Of a stretch of DNA of 64,000 nt, positions 8,568 to 17,982 are shown piece by piece. The notes below the pieces were generated by a model, which ran no database searches, was not told the origin of the DNA, and saw only the letters and a list, made by a program, of their open reading frames with translations. Each line of letters opens with the position of its first letter. The stretch's first letter is position 1. The stretch spans positions 186,001-250,000 of the forward strand of contig CAYWLG010000005.1 of NCBI GenBank assembly GCA_964459385.1, read 5' to 3'. A program made the position numbers and the translations under genes. This stretch comes from UBA6107 sp964459385. GTDB lineage: Bacteria; Chloroflexota; Anaerolineae; Anaerolineales; Anaerolineaceae.

Positions 8568-9505
8568 CAGTTTGACCTTTCAGCGATCGTGGTATTCCAT
8601 AGGGAACAAAGTTTTTCGATGCCGATTTCGATGGTGTCGCCCGGTTTTAGTGCGTAGGCGGGGTTCGGCTGGCCGTTGATCGTTTTGGGGCTGCCGGTAA
8701 GGATCACGTCCCCCGGTTCCAGCGTGGTGAGGGTGGAAAGATAACTGACCAGATAAGCCACATCAAAAAACATCTGGCTCGTGCTGCCCTGCTGCACGGT
8801 CATGCCGTTCACCTTGGTATATAACTTTAGGCCATCATATTGCATCAACTCACAGGGCGTAAACAAGACCGGTCCCATCGGGGTAAAGCCATCGAACATT
8901 TTACCGCTCGTCCACTGAGAGGTACGCTTTTCAATGCTGTGATCGCCCAGATCGTTAGCCAGGGTGTAACCGATGATCACATTAGCGGTTTCTTCGAGGC
9001 TTAAGTTATGGCCGGTTTTACCGATCACCACTGCCAATTCGACCTCGCAAGCCACATTTTGAGCGATTGTTGGCAGGCACACTTCCATCTGGTCGGCGGC
9101 AACCCCGCTGGCGGGTTTCAGAAACACGGTCGGAAACTCGGGGCCATTCTTATCTTGCGCAGAGGGGTAATTCCCCCCAATGCAAATCACTTTACCGGGC
9201 CGGGAAATCGGCGGCAGCAGGGTGACCGTATTAAACTCAAACAGAATCGTTTTTTTATTGTGCAAGGCCACTGCGTCTGGAGGGAGCTGCAGCACCCAGT
9301 TGGTAGCCTCTTCAATAAGCGGCAAAAGCTCAGGCGCTAAAGCCGCCAGATCGGTCAGGTGCTCTACTTCGAATGATGGCAGCTCTGCCGGACGCGGGTT
9401 TACTTCCAAATAGACCGATAGCGCCCGCTGCACATCTACCCCCAACAGCCCAACCAAACGTCCAGAACGCTGTTCACCATCGATGAGATAGGAGAATAGT
9501 TGCAT
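8567..9505 (-). CDS. Fumarylacetoacetate hydrolase (FAH) family protein
   Basis: A 312-aa FAH-fold hydrolase. The fold cleaves C-C bonds of beta-diketo acids, or tautomerises or decarboxylates oxo-acids, with Mg2+ or Mn2+. The metal-site ExE is in CEVELAVVIGK, the Asp is in ANDLGD, and the conserved LTGSPKTI segment is near the C-terminus. I place the start at 9505, with GGAGG 5 bases upstream; a longer reading would overlap the crotonase gene. Next to a sugar-alcohol-type dehydrogenase and a KDPG-type aldolase, a diketo-deoxy-sugar-acid hydrolase role is plausible. Aromatic meta-pathway hydrolase is the alternative. Confidence 0.88.
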   Translation of the reverse strand: MQLFSYLIDGEQRSGRLVGLLGVDVQRALSVYLEVNPRPAELPSFEVEHLTDLAALAPELLPLIEEATNWVLQLPPDAVALHNKKTILFEFNTVTLLPPISRPGKVICIGGNYPSAQDKNGPEFPTVFLKPASGVAADQMEVCLPTIAQNVACEVELAVVIGKTGHNLSLEETANVIIGYTLANDLGDHSIEKRTSQWTSGKMFDGFTPMGPVLFTPCELMQYDGLKLYTKVNGMTVQQGSTSQMFFDVAYLVSYLSTLTTLEPGDVILTGSPKTINGQPNPAYALKPGDTIEIGIEKLCSLWNTTIAERSN

Positions 9506-9518
9506 GGTGACCTCCGTA

Positions 9519-10331
9519 CTACTCGCGATTAAAGTTTGGGGAGCGCTTTTCCAAGAAAGCCGCCCGCCCTTCCACTGCATCTTTGCCACGACCCGTTTTC
9601 ACGCGCAAATCGCTTTCAAGGGCCAGGCCTTTTTGCATCCCTTCAGCCAACCCCACATTGATGCAGCGTTTTGCCGCCGCGGTGACCGGGCCGGAATATG
9701 AAGCGATGGTAGCAGCGATCTTCAAGGCTTCTTCCATGAACACTTCATCCGAAAAAACATATTCGACCAGGCCATACTGGTACGCCTCCTGGGCATTGAT
9801 CACCCGTCCGGTCAAAAACAGTTCCATAGCGCGCCCACGCCCTACAAGCCTGGGCAAGCGCTGTGTGCCGCTGCCTGAAGGGAAAGCGCCCACTTTTACC
9901 TCTGGGAAGCCAAATTTGGCGCTCTCGGCAGCGATTCTAAAGTCGCAAGCCAGAGCCAGCACAGCCCCCCCGCCCAGAGTATGGCCGTTACAAACGGCGA
10001 TCAGCGGAAAGTGCATGTCTTCAAGTTTTTGGTTGAGGTTGGTCTCCCAATAATCGTTTTCCAGCAGCCAGCTCACCTCTTGACTGAAGGTATTGATGTC
10101 AGAACCGACGGAAAAAGCCTTGTCCACGCCGGTGATGATGCCGCAGCGGATCGAAGCATCTGCATCCAGTTCGTTCAAACGGTGCATCAAGGCACGCTTC
10201 ACCGAATGACGCAGCACGCCCAGCGGGGTTGAAGCAATGGTGATGACCACCACCCCATCCGCGGGACGGGTGATCTGTATTGCGTCGATCTCTTCACTTA
10301 GATCAGTACTTGCAAATTCTGCATTTGTCAT
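9519..10331 (-). CDS. Enoyl-CoA hydratase/isomerase (crotonase) family protein
   Basis: A 270-aa crotonase. The two oxyanion-hole segments are visible: FSVGSDINTF and GHTLGGGAVLALACDFRIAA. Family members hydrate, isomerise, dehalogenate or cleave acyl-CoA thioesters; the exact reaction cannot be fixed. The start at 10331 is chosen because GAGG lies 7-10 bases upstream and the CoA-transferase stop is 7 bases away. With the adjacent CoA-transferase it implies that a free acid is activated to a CoA ester and then modified. Confidence 0.88.
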   Translation of the reverse strand: MTNAEFASTDLSEEIDAIQITRPADGVVVITIASTPLGVLRHSVKRALMHRLNELDADASIRCGIITGVDKAFSVGSDINTFSQEVSWLLENDYWETNLNQKLEDMHFPLIAVCNGHTLGGGAVLALACDFRIAAESAKFGFPEVKVGAFPSGSGTQRLPRLVGRGRAMELFLTGRVINAQEAYQYGLVEYVFSDEVFMEEALKIAATIASYSGPVTAAAKRCINVGLAEGMQKGLALESDLRVKTGRGKDAVEGRAAFLEKRSPNFNRE

Positions 10332-10338
10332 ACGAACC

Positions 10339-11922
10339 TCATTTTTGCAGGCGAGTGGGGACATTTGCCGGCGGATTTTTCGCCAGATCCATCGCCAACC
10401 CCATCGGCTCATCCAGGAATAAACGCCGATCCATTTCTTTCAGGTCGGCAGCAATGCGCGGGCGAAAATCCATGTGCGCCAGAATATCGCGTTCCAGATC
10501 AATGCCGGGGGCGATCTCGATCAATTCGATGCCTTCTTCTACACGCTTAAAGACGGCCCTTTCGGTGATATAGAGAGCTTCCTGTCTGCGTTCAGCAGCA
10601 AATGGCCCGCTGTAAGAGATCTGTTCGACTTGCTGCATGAACTTTTTGAAACGGCCCTCTTTGCTGATCACGGTCTTGCCAGCCGGCCAGTTCATTTCAA
10701 GACTGCCAGCAGTGAACGTGCCGCTAAAAACGACCTTCTTGGCGCTCTGGCTGATGTTGATAAAACCGCCAACGCCAATGATGCGGCCGTTAAAGCGGCT
10801 CACGTTCACGTTTCCGGCAGCATCCACCTGTGCAAAGGAGAGAAAGGCCAGGTCGAGCCCACCGCCATCATAAAAATCAAACTGATAAGGTTGATCGATC
10901 ATGCAGGTATAGTTGACCGCTGCACCTGCATCCGAGGAGGGAGCGCCACCGATGAGCCCTTGCTCATTGGTGAGCACGATCTGATCGAGAATACCCTCTT
11001 CGGCGGCAATGGTTGCGATGCCGGTCGAAACACCCGAACCCAGGTTGCAGATCGCACCCGGGCACAATTCCATCGCCGCACGGCGCGCGATCACCTTGCG
11101 CGGATCAAGCGGCAGAGGGGTGATCTCGTTTAGGGGAACCTTGATCTCACCGGCATAAGCCGGGCTGTAATCCATCAGATAGGTTTGACGCTGTTCCGGG
11201 TCTACGACCACCAGGTCTACCAGCATGCCGGGAATTTTCACCTGTTTGGCGGGTAATGTTCCCTTTTGCGCCAGGCGGCTCACCTGCACGATCACCAGTC
11301 CGCCATTGCGGTGAGTGGCCTGCGCCATCGAGAGCATCTCGCCAAAAACAGCTTCGCGCTCCATGGTCACATTGCCCTCTTCATCCGCGGTGGTGCCGCG
11401 CAAGAAAGCCACATCCACCTGATAGGGTTTGTAAAAGAGCCACTCTTTGCCGGCCACCGTCATTAATTCCACCAGGTCTTCACTGGCACATTTGCTCTGA
11501 CGGCCACCATCCAGGCGCGGATCGATATAGGTATGCAGACCGATCTGCGAGAAGAGGCCGGGGCGACCGGCTGCCATCTCGCGCATCAACTGTGAGAGAG
11601 CCCCCTGCGGCAGGGTGTAAGCCTCCACGGTGTCTTCTTCTGCGCGTTTTTGAAAGGCCGGGCTGTTCACCAGTGCACCGGTCACAATTCGCTTTACCAG
11701 GCCGGGATGTGCCAGGTGGCCCACCCCCTGGCTGACGTTGTCGCCAATGCCAACCGGATGCAGCAGGGTGAGATTCTGGGGGCTCTGTTCTGCCAGAAAA
11801 CGATTTTCGAGAGCAACGATCAACGCTTCAGGAACGGCATGGCCGCCGCCTGAACCGCCGATCACTAAAGCATCCCCGTCCTTGATATATTGCACAGCCT
11901 GTTCAAAAGTGACTACTTTCAA
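10339..11922 (-). CDS. Acyl-CoA:acetate/3-ketoacid CoA-transferase, fused alpha-beta subunits
   Basis: A 527-aa family I CoA-transferase with both halves in one chain, like YdiF or propionate CoA-transferase. The glycine loop GGSGGGHAVPEALI is near residue 22. The segment LTNEQGLIGG near residue 317 carries the catalytic-type glutamate. It would move CoA from acetyl-CoA or another donor to a carboxylate produced by the operon. Translation starts with TTG at 11922, 7 bases after AGGAG. Confidence 0.9.
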   Translation of the reverse strand: MKVVTFEQAVQYIKDGDALVIGGSGGGHAVPEALIVALENRFLAEQSPQNLTLLHPVGIGDNVSQGVGHLAHPGLVKRIVTGALVNSPAFQKRAEEDTVEAYTLPQGALSQLMREMAAGRPGLFSQIGLHTYIDPRLDGGRQSKCASEDLVELMTVAGKEWLFYKPYQVDVAFLRGTTADEEGNVTMEREAVFGEMLSMAQATHRNGGLVIVQVSRLAQKGTLPAKQVKIPGMLVDLVVVDPEQRQTYLMDYSPAYAGEIKVPLNEITPLPLDPRKVIARRAAMELCPGAICNLGSGVSTGIATIAAEEGILDQIVLTNEQGLIGGAPSSDAGAAVNYTCMIDQPYQFDFYDGGGLDLAFLSFAQVDAAGNVNVSRFNGRIIGVGGFINISQSAKKVVFSGTFTAGSLEMNWPAGKTVISKEGRFKKFMQQVEQISYSGPFAAERRQEALYITERAVFKRVEEGIELIEIAPGIDLERDILAHMDFRPRIAADLKEMDRRLFLDEPMGLAMDLAKNPPANVPTRLQK

Positions 11923-11936
11923 AGGGATCTCCTGAA

Positions 11937-13391
11937 TTATTTTTTCAAAGATTTCTTGATCTCTTTAAGCTGTTCTGCTTCGGAGCGGTTTTTGTAAAAA
12001 TCGTCCAGTGGGTAGCAGCCTGAGACCAGACCCTTGCGCGGAGCAGTGGTGCAGTCGCTGAAGGTGCGGCAAATGGCGTTACGCACAGCAGGACGGCCGG
12101 CCAGAATATCCAACGGGAAAGCCGGGTAAGACAGGGTGGAGCGGCCCAGACCGACAAAATCGATCTTGCCTTCGCGCACGGCTGCCTGTGCCACGTGAGG
12201 AATGAAGTCCTGCAAATAGCTGTAGCCGGAACCCACACAGGCCAGGCCATTGCTGTGGGCATGCAGTTCGGCCGCCACCTTGATCTGCCGGGCCACCCCT
12301 ACAATGGGGTCTTCCGGGGGCAGGTAACCATCACTGGGCGGATAATAAGCCGGGCGGGTCAGGTGCGGGTTGTAATAGGGGCTGGCCGCCGAGAAATTGA
12401 CCAGCTCAACGCCGATCTCTGCCAGCAGTTCCATCAACTTGATCGGTTCGTCCAATTTGATCGTACCGGGCTGATCGGGGTCACCACCAAAGGCATAGGG
12501 GTAGCGCCCGTCCGGGTCAGTGTACTCCACCATGTGCCCGACATTTTCTTCATCGGGTCGGAAAGGCGGCATATCAAAGCTGCTGAAGCGCACACCGATC
12601 GTCAAGCCGGGGCATTCACGCTGAATGCCTGCCACGATCTCTCGCAAGAAGCGAGTGCGGTTCTCGAAGCTGCCGCCATATTTGCCCGGCCGCGTAACTG
12701 CGCTGAGAAATTCATGGCCCAAATAACCATGACAGTGTTTGACATCCACAAAATCGAAACCAATGGCTTGCGCGCGTTTGGCGGCGCGCACATAATAACC
12801 GATCAGATCGTCCACCTCGGCGTCACTCAACGGAGCCGCGTCTGCGGGCACGTTGAACAACTTATCCAGCACGGGATGGTGATAGGCAATTTTCGATTCC
12901 AGTTTTGTTTTTTCATTGGGGCGGCTGAAACGCCCTGAATGGGTAAGTTGCAGGCCAACGAAGAGATCATCCGTTGTGCCGGTGGCTTCCTGATGGGCTT
13001 CGACCAGCGCCAGGCGCAGCTTTTCCAGTTCTTTCATGGTGCTGTCGAGGATCATGAGCTGATTGGGGTTGGCGCGCCCGTCCGGTCGGACTGCGGCCGC
13101 CTCGCCCCCCCAGATGAGCTTGGCGCCGCTGCGGCCAAAATTTTGCCAGCGCCGGTAAACCAGTTCAGTGGGGTTGCCGTCTGTGGTACCGTCCCAGCCT
13201 TCCATAGGGTGGATGCAAAAACGGTTGCCGATCTTCTTGCCGCTCTTCAGGGTGAAAGATTGTGCCAGGGCACCTTCAGGTGCCGCCACGATCTCATCAT
13301 CAAACGGAATTTCGACGCCCTGCCCCGCCACATGAGCGCGAAACTCGCTGCCTGTTTTCAAGCGTGCAATATGCGGATAATTTGGTTTCAT
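11937..13391 (-). CDS. NADH:flavin oxidoreductase / Old Yellow Enzyme family reductase
   Basis: A 484-aa FMN TIM-barrel protein (HPMEGWDG start of the barrel; DVKHCHGYLGHEFLS with the substrate-binding histidines; VGLGRSTLSYP phosphate-binding end). The C-terminus has cysteines (about C448, C460) but no full 2,4-dienoyl-CoA-reductase Fe-S and FAD/NADH domains, so it is longer than classical OYE yet shorter than enoate reductase. It should reduce an activated C=C bond. The stop is 15 bases before the CoA-transferase start. Confidence 0.87.
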   Translation of the reverse strand: MKPNYPHIARLKTGSEFRAHVAGQGVEIPFDDEIVAAPEGALAQSFTLKSGKKIGNRFCIHPMEGWDGTTDGNPTELVYRRWQNFGRSGAKLIWGGEAAAVRPDGRANPNQLMILDSTMKELEKLRLALVEAHQEATGTTDDLFVGLQLTHSGRFSRPNEKTKLESKIAYHHPVLDKLFNVPADAAPLSDAEVDDLIGYYVRAAKRAQAIGFDFVDVKHCHGYLGHEFLSAVTRPGKYGGSFENRTRFLREIVAGIQRECPGLTIGVRFSSFDMPPFRPDEENVGHMVEYTDPDGRYPYAFGGDPDQPGTIKLDEPIKLMELLAEIGVELVNFSAASPYYNPHLTRPAYYPPSDGYLPPEDPIVGVARQIKVAAELHAHSNGLACVGSGYSYLQDFIPHVAQAAVREGKIDFVGLGRSTLSYPAFPLDILAGRPAVRNAICRTFSDCTTAPRKGLVSGCYPLDDFYKNRSEAEQLKEIKKSLKK

Positions 13392-13407
13392 CAGTTCTTC
13401 TACCTCA

Positions 13408-14094
13408 CTAAAAATTTAATGAACTTTGCGGGCGTGCTGCTTCGATCAAGGCCAACACTTCTTTGACTTTGGCCGTAATGGCCGCATAATCACCGGTCTT
13501 CAACAGGTCGGCCGGGAATAATTTGCTGCCCATGCCCACACAGGCAACGCCGGCCTTAAACCAGCTATTGATGCTCTCTGGGGTGGTATCCACACCGCCG
13601 GTAGGCATAATGCGTGACCACGGCAAGGGGGCCAGCACATCCTTTACGAAAGCCGGCCCACCCACGGCAGAGCCTGGAAACACCTTGCAGATTTCCACGC
13701 CCAATTCCTGTGCGGTTGAGATCTCGGTCACCGACCCACAGCCGGGGCAATAAGCCACCTGGCGGCGATTGCACACGCGGGCCACTTCGCTGTTGAGGCA
13801 GGGCCCTACAATAAAGTTGGCCCCCAACTGCAAATATAAAGAAGCCGTCCCAGCGTCCACCACCGAGCCGGCGCCGAGGATGACGCGGTCATCGTTTTTG
13901 AAACGCAGCATCAATTCTTTGAAGACCTCGTGAGCCATATCGCCGCGGTTGGTAAATTCAAAGCAGCCTACCCCGCCGGCAGCGCAGGCATCGATCACTG
14001 CGGCCGCAACTTCTACATCGGCATGGTAAAACACAGGCACCATGCCAACCCGGATCATGGAAGTGAGCACCTTTAATCGTGAATATTTCGCCAT
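13408..14094 (-). CDS. KDPG/KHG-type aldolase (2-dehydro-3-deoxy-phosphogluconate aldolase family)
   Basis: A 228-aa class I aldolase barrel. The Schiff-base lysine is in EICKVFPGS, and the phosphate-binding segment is MPTGGVDTTPESI. GAGSVVDAGTA is the conserved strand-loop after the base. It would split KDPG or a related 2-keto-3-deoxy acid into pyruvate and an aldehyde. The PfkB sugar kinase ends 14 bases upstream; together they form the usual KDG kinase plus aldolase pair. The ribosome-binding site is weak. Confidence 0.9.
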   Translation of the reverse strand: MAKYSRLKVLTSMIRVGMVPVFYHADVEVAAAVIDACAAGGVGCFEFTNRGDMAHEVFKELMLRFKNDDRVILGAGSVVDAGTASLYLQLGANFIVGPCLNSEVARVCNRRQVAYCPGCGSVTEISTAQELGVEICKVFPGSAVGGPAFVKDVLAPLPWSRIMPTGGVDTTPESINSWFKAGVACVGMGSKLFPADLLKTGDYAAITAKVKEVLALIEAARPQSSLNF

Positions 14095-14107
14095 TGTTCA
14101 GTCAGGA

Positions 14108-15142
14108 TCAGCGGCTAACGCGGCCGGATCCATCCCCTTTCATGAGTTTTTCGACTTCACCAACACTAACCAGATTAAAATCACCGAAAATAGTATGTTT
14201 GAGCGCGGAGGCCGCCACAGCAAAATTGATCGCCTTTTGCGGTTCCTCAGCGTAAGTGAGCAGGCCATAGATCAGGCCGCCCATAAAGCTGTCCCCGCCG
14301 CCCACGCGATCGACGATATGGGTAATGTCATAAACAGACGCCGTATAGGTCTGGCCGTTCTGCCACAGCAGGGCGCTCCAGGTATTATGTGAAGCGGAGA
14401 TGGAACTGCGCAGGGTGATGGCAATTTGCCGCAAGTTGGGGAATTTTTTCGACAAAGCCTCGCAAACGAATTGATACTGTTCGGCCGCCACCTTGCCCTG
14501 GGTCACATCAGACTGCGGGGCCTTAATGCCGAACACTTTTTCGGCATCTTCTTCATTGCCGATGGCCACATCGCAGTAAGAGACCAATTCTTCCATGACC
14601 TCACCGGCGGTCTTCCCCCACTTCCATAATTTGGCGCGGTAGTTCAGGTCGCAAGAGACGGTCACACCCATCTCTTTGGCAGTCTTGACCGCCTCGAGGC
14701 AGGTTTGAGCGGCCCCTTCAGACACAGCGGGTGTAATGCCCGTCCAGTGGAACCAGCCGGCCCCGGCGAAAATGGCTCGCCAATCAAACATATCGGGGGT
14801 GACGGTGGCAAAAGAAGAAGCTGCCCGGTCGTAGATCACCTGGCTGCCGCGCATGACGGCACCGTTTTCGAGAAAATAAATGCCCAGCCGATCACCACCA
14901 CGCTGGATGAAAGAAGTGCCCACCCCATAGCGACGGATTGATTGCAGACAAGCCTCGCCGATGTCGTTTTTAGGGAGACGGGTCACATACTCGGTCGGGA
15001 TGCCGTAATTTGCCAGCGAGACGGCAACATTGGATTCTCCACCGCCGTAGGTGGCATCGAAAGAATTCGTCTGCCCAAAACGCAACTGCCCGGGCGGCGA
15101 AAGGCGCAACATGATCTCACCAAAAGTAACAACGTTTTTCAT
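14108..15142 (-). CDS. PfkB-family sugar kinase (2-keto-3-deoxygluconate kinase-like)
   Basis: A 344-aa ribokinase-fold kinase. FGEIMLRLSP at the N-terminus is typical of KDG kinases. GGGDSFMGGLIYGL holds the anion hole and catalytic Asp. It probably phosphorylates 2-keto-3-deoxygluconate (or a galactonate analogue) for the aldolase encoded next. The start at 15142 follows AGGG and leaves 7 bases after the SDR stop; a longer reading overlaps the SDR gene. Confidence 0.88.
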   Translation of the reverse strand: MKNVVTFGEIMLRLSPPGQLRFGQTNSFDATYGGGESNVAVSLANYGIPTEYVTRLPKNDIGEACLQSIRRYGVGTSFIQRGGDRLGIYFLENGAVMRGSQVIYDRAASSFATVTPDMFDWRAIFAGAGWFHWTGITPAVSEGAAQTCLEAVKTAKEMGVTVSCDLNYRAKLWKWGKTAGEVMEELVSYCDVAIGNEEDAEKVFGIKAPQSDVTQGKVAAEQYQFVCEALSKKFPNLRQIAITLRSSISASHNTWSALLWQNGQTYTASVYDITHIVDRVGGGDSFMGGLIYGLLTYAEEPQKAINFAVAASALKHTIFGDFNLVSVGEVEKLMKGDGSGRVSR

Positions 15143-15149
15143 AGCAACC

Positions 15150-15929
15150 CTAGAGACGGTGAATATGGAAACCACCATCCACATCGATCACCTGACCGGT
15201 GGAAAATGGCAAATAATCTTCTGCGATGGCCACAATGGCTTTGCCGATATCTTCGGGCTGACCCCAGCGTTTGATGGGGGTGATGCCTTCGGCGATCAGC
15301 TTTTCGTATTTATCTTTGACGATCTCGGTTAAGGGCGTTTGAATGATGCCGGGACGAATCTCATACACGTTGATGCCTTCATCGGCCAAACGATCGGCAT
15401 ACAAAAGGGTGTTCATCGAAACGGCAGCCTTTGAAATGCAATATTCAGCCCGGCTGGTGCTGCTGGTATAGGCGCTCATGGAACCGATGTTGACGATCTT
15501 CGGGTGCTCGATCTTGCCCTGGCGTTTGAGTTCGATCATCTCTTTGGCAACCAGTTGAGTCAAGAAGTATGGGCCGATGGTGTTCACTTCCAAGACTTCA
15601 TGCATGCTCTCAACACTGATCTCAAGCATATCCATGCGCACACGTGGGCCGATACCGGCGTTGTTCACCAGCAGGTCAATGCGCCCAAAAGCCTTCATGG
15701 CCTCAGCCACGATCTTTTGGCGGTCTTCAGCCAGGGTGATGTTGCCCAAAACGACCAAGCCATCCGAGCCGGCCTGGCGCACCAGAGCCAGTGTTTCTTC
15801 GGGCGGGGCCGGGTTCCCGATATCGTTAATAACGACCGTCCAGCCTTTTTGTGCCAGTTGCAGAGCAATGCCGCGCCCAATTCCCCGGCCAGAACCTGTG
15901 ATGATTGCAACCTTCCGATTATTCTGCAT
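15150..15929 (-). CDS. Short-chain dehydrogenase/reductase (SDR)
   Basis: A 259-aa classical SDR. The nucleotide-binding motif GSGRGIGRG is at 12-20, NNAG near residue 89, the catalytic Ser in NIGSMSAYTSS, and Tyr/Lys in YCISK. Annotation pipelines usually call this type 3-ketoacyl-ACP reductase, but beside a KDG kinase and aldolase a sugar or sugar-acid dehydrogenase role (KduD-like) is at least as likely. GAGGAG lies immediately upstream of the ATG. Confidence 0.88.
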   Translation of the reverse strand: MQNNRKVAIITGSGRGIGRGIALQLAQKGWTVVINDIGNPAPPEETLALVRQAGSDGLVVLGNITLAEDRQKIVAEAMKAFGRIDLLVNNAGIGPRVRMDMLEISVESMHEVLEVNTIGPYFLTQLVAKEMIELKRQGKIEHPKIVNIGSMSAYTSSTSRAEYCISKAAVSMNTLLYADRLADEGINVYEIRPGIIQTPLTEIVKDKYEKLIAEGITPIKRWGQPEDIGKAIVAIAEDYLPFSTGQVIDVDGGFHIHRL

Positions 15930-15982
15930 GACTCCTCATTTCAACACTTTAAAATACGGCAGCCATTAACATGCTGCCAGAT

Positions 15983-16804
15983 CTATTCGTTCACATGCCC
16001 CATTTGACGGGAAATTTTACTGGCCGTCTCGATCAGCTTCTGGCCGAACTTGTTCACTTCTTCTACCGGGAAGCGCTGAACCGGCACCGAGATACTGATC
16101 GAGGCGATCGGGTACCCGAAACGATCAAACACTGGCGCCCCTACACAGCGTCCGCCCATTTCGTTTTCCTGCTCATCAATGGCATACCCCCGCTGACGGG
16201 TAAGCGCCAGTTCTTGCATGAACTTTTGCGGATCAGTGATGGTGAGCGGGGTCACTCGCGTAAATTGATATCCTTCGAGCAGGGCAAGCTGTTCAGCCGC
16301 CGGCATAAAAGAAAGGATGGCCTTGCCCAGCGAGGTGCTGTGCAGCGGGCCGCGTCGGCCCAATTCAGAGCGAATGCCCAGCGAATGATTGCCAAACATG
16401 CGCTCGATGTAAACCACTTCGCCGCCGTCGCGGATGCCCAGGTTCACGCTCTCGCCGCACCAGTCGCGCAGTTCTTCCAACAAAGGCGCTGAAATTTTGC
16501 GCAGGTCAAGCTGATCCATGAGCACGGCAGCACGCTCGGCCAGTTTGAGCCCCAGGCGGTATTTGCGGTTCACCGGGTTCTGGTCGAGATAATGATTGAC
16601 CTTGAGCGTGTAGATCAGCCCCGATGCCGTCCCAATGGGGAGGTCTACCAGGCGGGCGATCTCGGCATTGCCCAACTCTTCGTGCCCTTTATCGAAAAGG
16701 GCCAGAATATCCAGGGCACGCTGTACCGAGGCGATGATCTTGCGTGGAGTGTTTTTTGAAGTGTCGTCCAAACGGTTATCCTTTTTGGATCTTGATGACT
16801 TCAC
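15983..16804 (-). CDS. IclR-family transcriptional regulator
   Basis: A 273-aa regulator with an N-terminal winged helix (ASVQRALDILALF; recognition helix around IARLVDLPIGTASGLIYTL) and a C-terminal GAF-like IclR effector domain (GRRGPLHSTSLGKAILSFMP is the typical linker and effector strand). IclR regulators in this setting sense sugar-acid or aromatic-acid intermediates. Translation appears to start at GTG 16804; no internal ATG would preserve the HTH. It is the first gene of the aldolase/CoA-transferase operon. Confidence 0.88.
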   Translation of the reverse strand: MKSSRSKKDNRLDDTSKNTPRKIIASVQRALDILALFDKGHEELGNAEIARLVDLPIGTASGLIYTLKVNHYLDQNPVNRKYRLGLKLAERAAVLMDQLDLRKISAPLLEELRDWCGESVNLGIRDGGEVVYIERMFGNHSLGIRSELGRRGPLHSTSLGKAILSFMPAAEQLALLEGYQFTRVTPLTITDPQKFMQELALTRQRGYAIDEQENEMGGRCVGAPVFDRFGYPIASISISVPVQRFPVEEVNKFGQKLIETASKISRQMGHVNE

Positions 16805-16860
16805 AATCGACTGGGGCCACAGAGAAAATCAGTGACCCCAGTAAAACTTTCTAAAAGCTT

Positions 16861-17709
16861 TTACAGTTCGCTCACCTTTTTGGCAAAAGCAGCCACTTTG
16901 GCATTGAATTCTTCCGGGTTGCAGTAGAAGAATACATGCCCGCCGGTTTCAAAGGTATGTGATTCTTTGTAGACAGCCGGGTTGGTATTTTGAGGATAAT
17001 ATTTGCTGGCCAGGGCCTTACCGTTGGCGGTGACAGCCGAATCGGCGCCCATGAACAAGATCGGCAGGGTGACCTTGGGCAGCATTTCAAACCCATTCTG
17101 GTGCACCATATCGCTGTAGATGGCGAAGGAGATCCAGGCCGGGGTCTTCAAGAATTCTTTTGTGCTCCATTCGATCATGGAATCATCATTGCCGCCCCAG
17201 ACCATCTTCGCGAAATATGCACAGTAGCCTTCATTGTCGTTGTAAGACATGGCCAGAGAACCATTGAAGGCATCCATGTTGAAGCCTTTCAAATGGTGGG
17301 CATTCCATTCTTCATCATACATGGCGCCCAGCGGGCAATCGAGCAGGCCAATGGAATCAATACGATGGTTGCCATAAAGCATGTGGTACTTAAGCACAAA
17401 TTGGCCGGCCATCGACCAGCCAAGCAAAGTGGCATTTTCAACATTCAGGTAATCGAGAAGTTCTTTGATGTCTTGCGCATTGCGGGCAATCGTGTGACCC
17501 TGCAATCCCTTTGAAGAATTCCCCTGACCGCGCGGGTCAAAAGAAATAACACGGTTGGTTTTCGACAGTCCTTCAATGTTCTTTGCAAAAAACTTGGTCG
17601 AACAGACAAACCCCGGTACAAGTACGATCGGTTTGCCTTTGCCGTGATCCTCAAAATAGAGAATCGCGTCGTCGCTCGTGCGAAAATAATTGTTACGTGT
17701 TCCTGCCAT
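16861..17709 (-). CDS. Alpha/beta hydrolase
   Basis: A 282-aa alpha/beta-hydrolase-fold protein. The nucleophile elbow is GWSMAGQ (Ser near residue 98), the oxyanion segment VLVPGFVCS, and the catalytic His is in TGGHVFF near the C-terminus. It could be an esterase, C-C hydrolase or perhydrolase-like enzyme. The start at 17709 is well supported by AGGAGG 6 bases upstream. It runs into the IclR gene 56 bases later and may supply substrate to the operon behind it. Confidence 0.88.
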   Translation of the reverse strand: MAGTRNNYFRTSDDAILYFEDHGKGKPIVLVPGFVCSTKFFAKNIEGLSKTNRVISFDPRGQGNSSKGLQGHTIARNAQDIKELLDYLNVENATLLGWSMAGQFVLKYHMLYGNHRIDSIGLLDCPLGAMYDEEWNAHHLKGFNMDAFNGSLAMSYNDNEGYCAYFAKMVWGGNDDSMIEWSTKEFLKTPAWISFAIYSDMVHQNGFEMLPKVTLPILFMGADSAVTANGKALASKYYPQNTNPAVYKESHTFETGGHVFFYCNPEEFNAKVAAFAKKVSEL

Positions 17710-17928
17710 TGATTCCTCCTGATGTGAATGAGTGGTCTTGCCAGAAATCACCAATAGCCAGTCCCCTGGCTTTTTACAACTTACTGATTCTTTTTTATGC
17801 GCGAAACGTCCAACTGATTCAATTGTTGGTCATTCGAGTGTTTTCGATCAAATATACGACATTGTCGAATGACATACGGTATTATCGCATATTATCACGT
17901 AGAACGATAGTGACAAATGTCATATTTT

Positions 17929-17963
17929 AAAAAAATTCTCCCCGATCCAGAAGAATCGGGGAG
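17929..17963 (-). terminator. Rho-independent terminator of the flavoprotein gene
   Basis: Perfect 9-bp stem (17938-17946 with 17955-17963), 8-base loop, followed on the minus strand by a run of seven T. It lies 20 bases after the stop of the fumarate-reductase-like gene. Confidence 0.88.
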
Positions 17964-17982
17964 CCAATTGGTGCAGTTTTGC

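Noticed and set aside
7539..16804. Calling the operon a defined rhamnonate, fuconate or galactonate pathway
   Set aside because: Individual enzymes fit, but the CoA-transferase, crotonase and OYE-type reductase do not belong to those pathways and no dehydratase is present.
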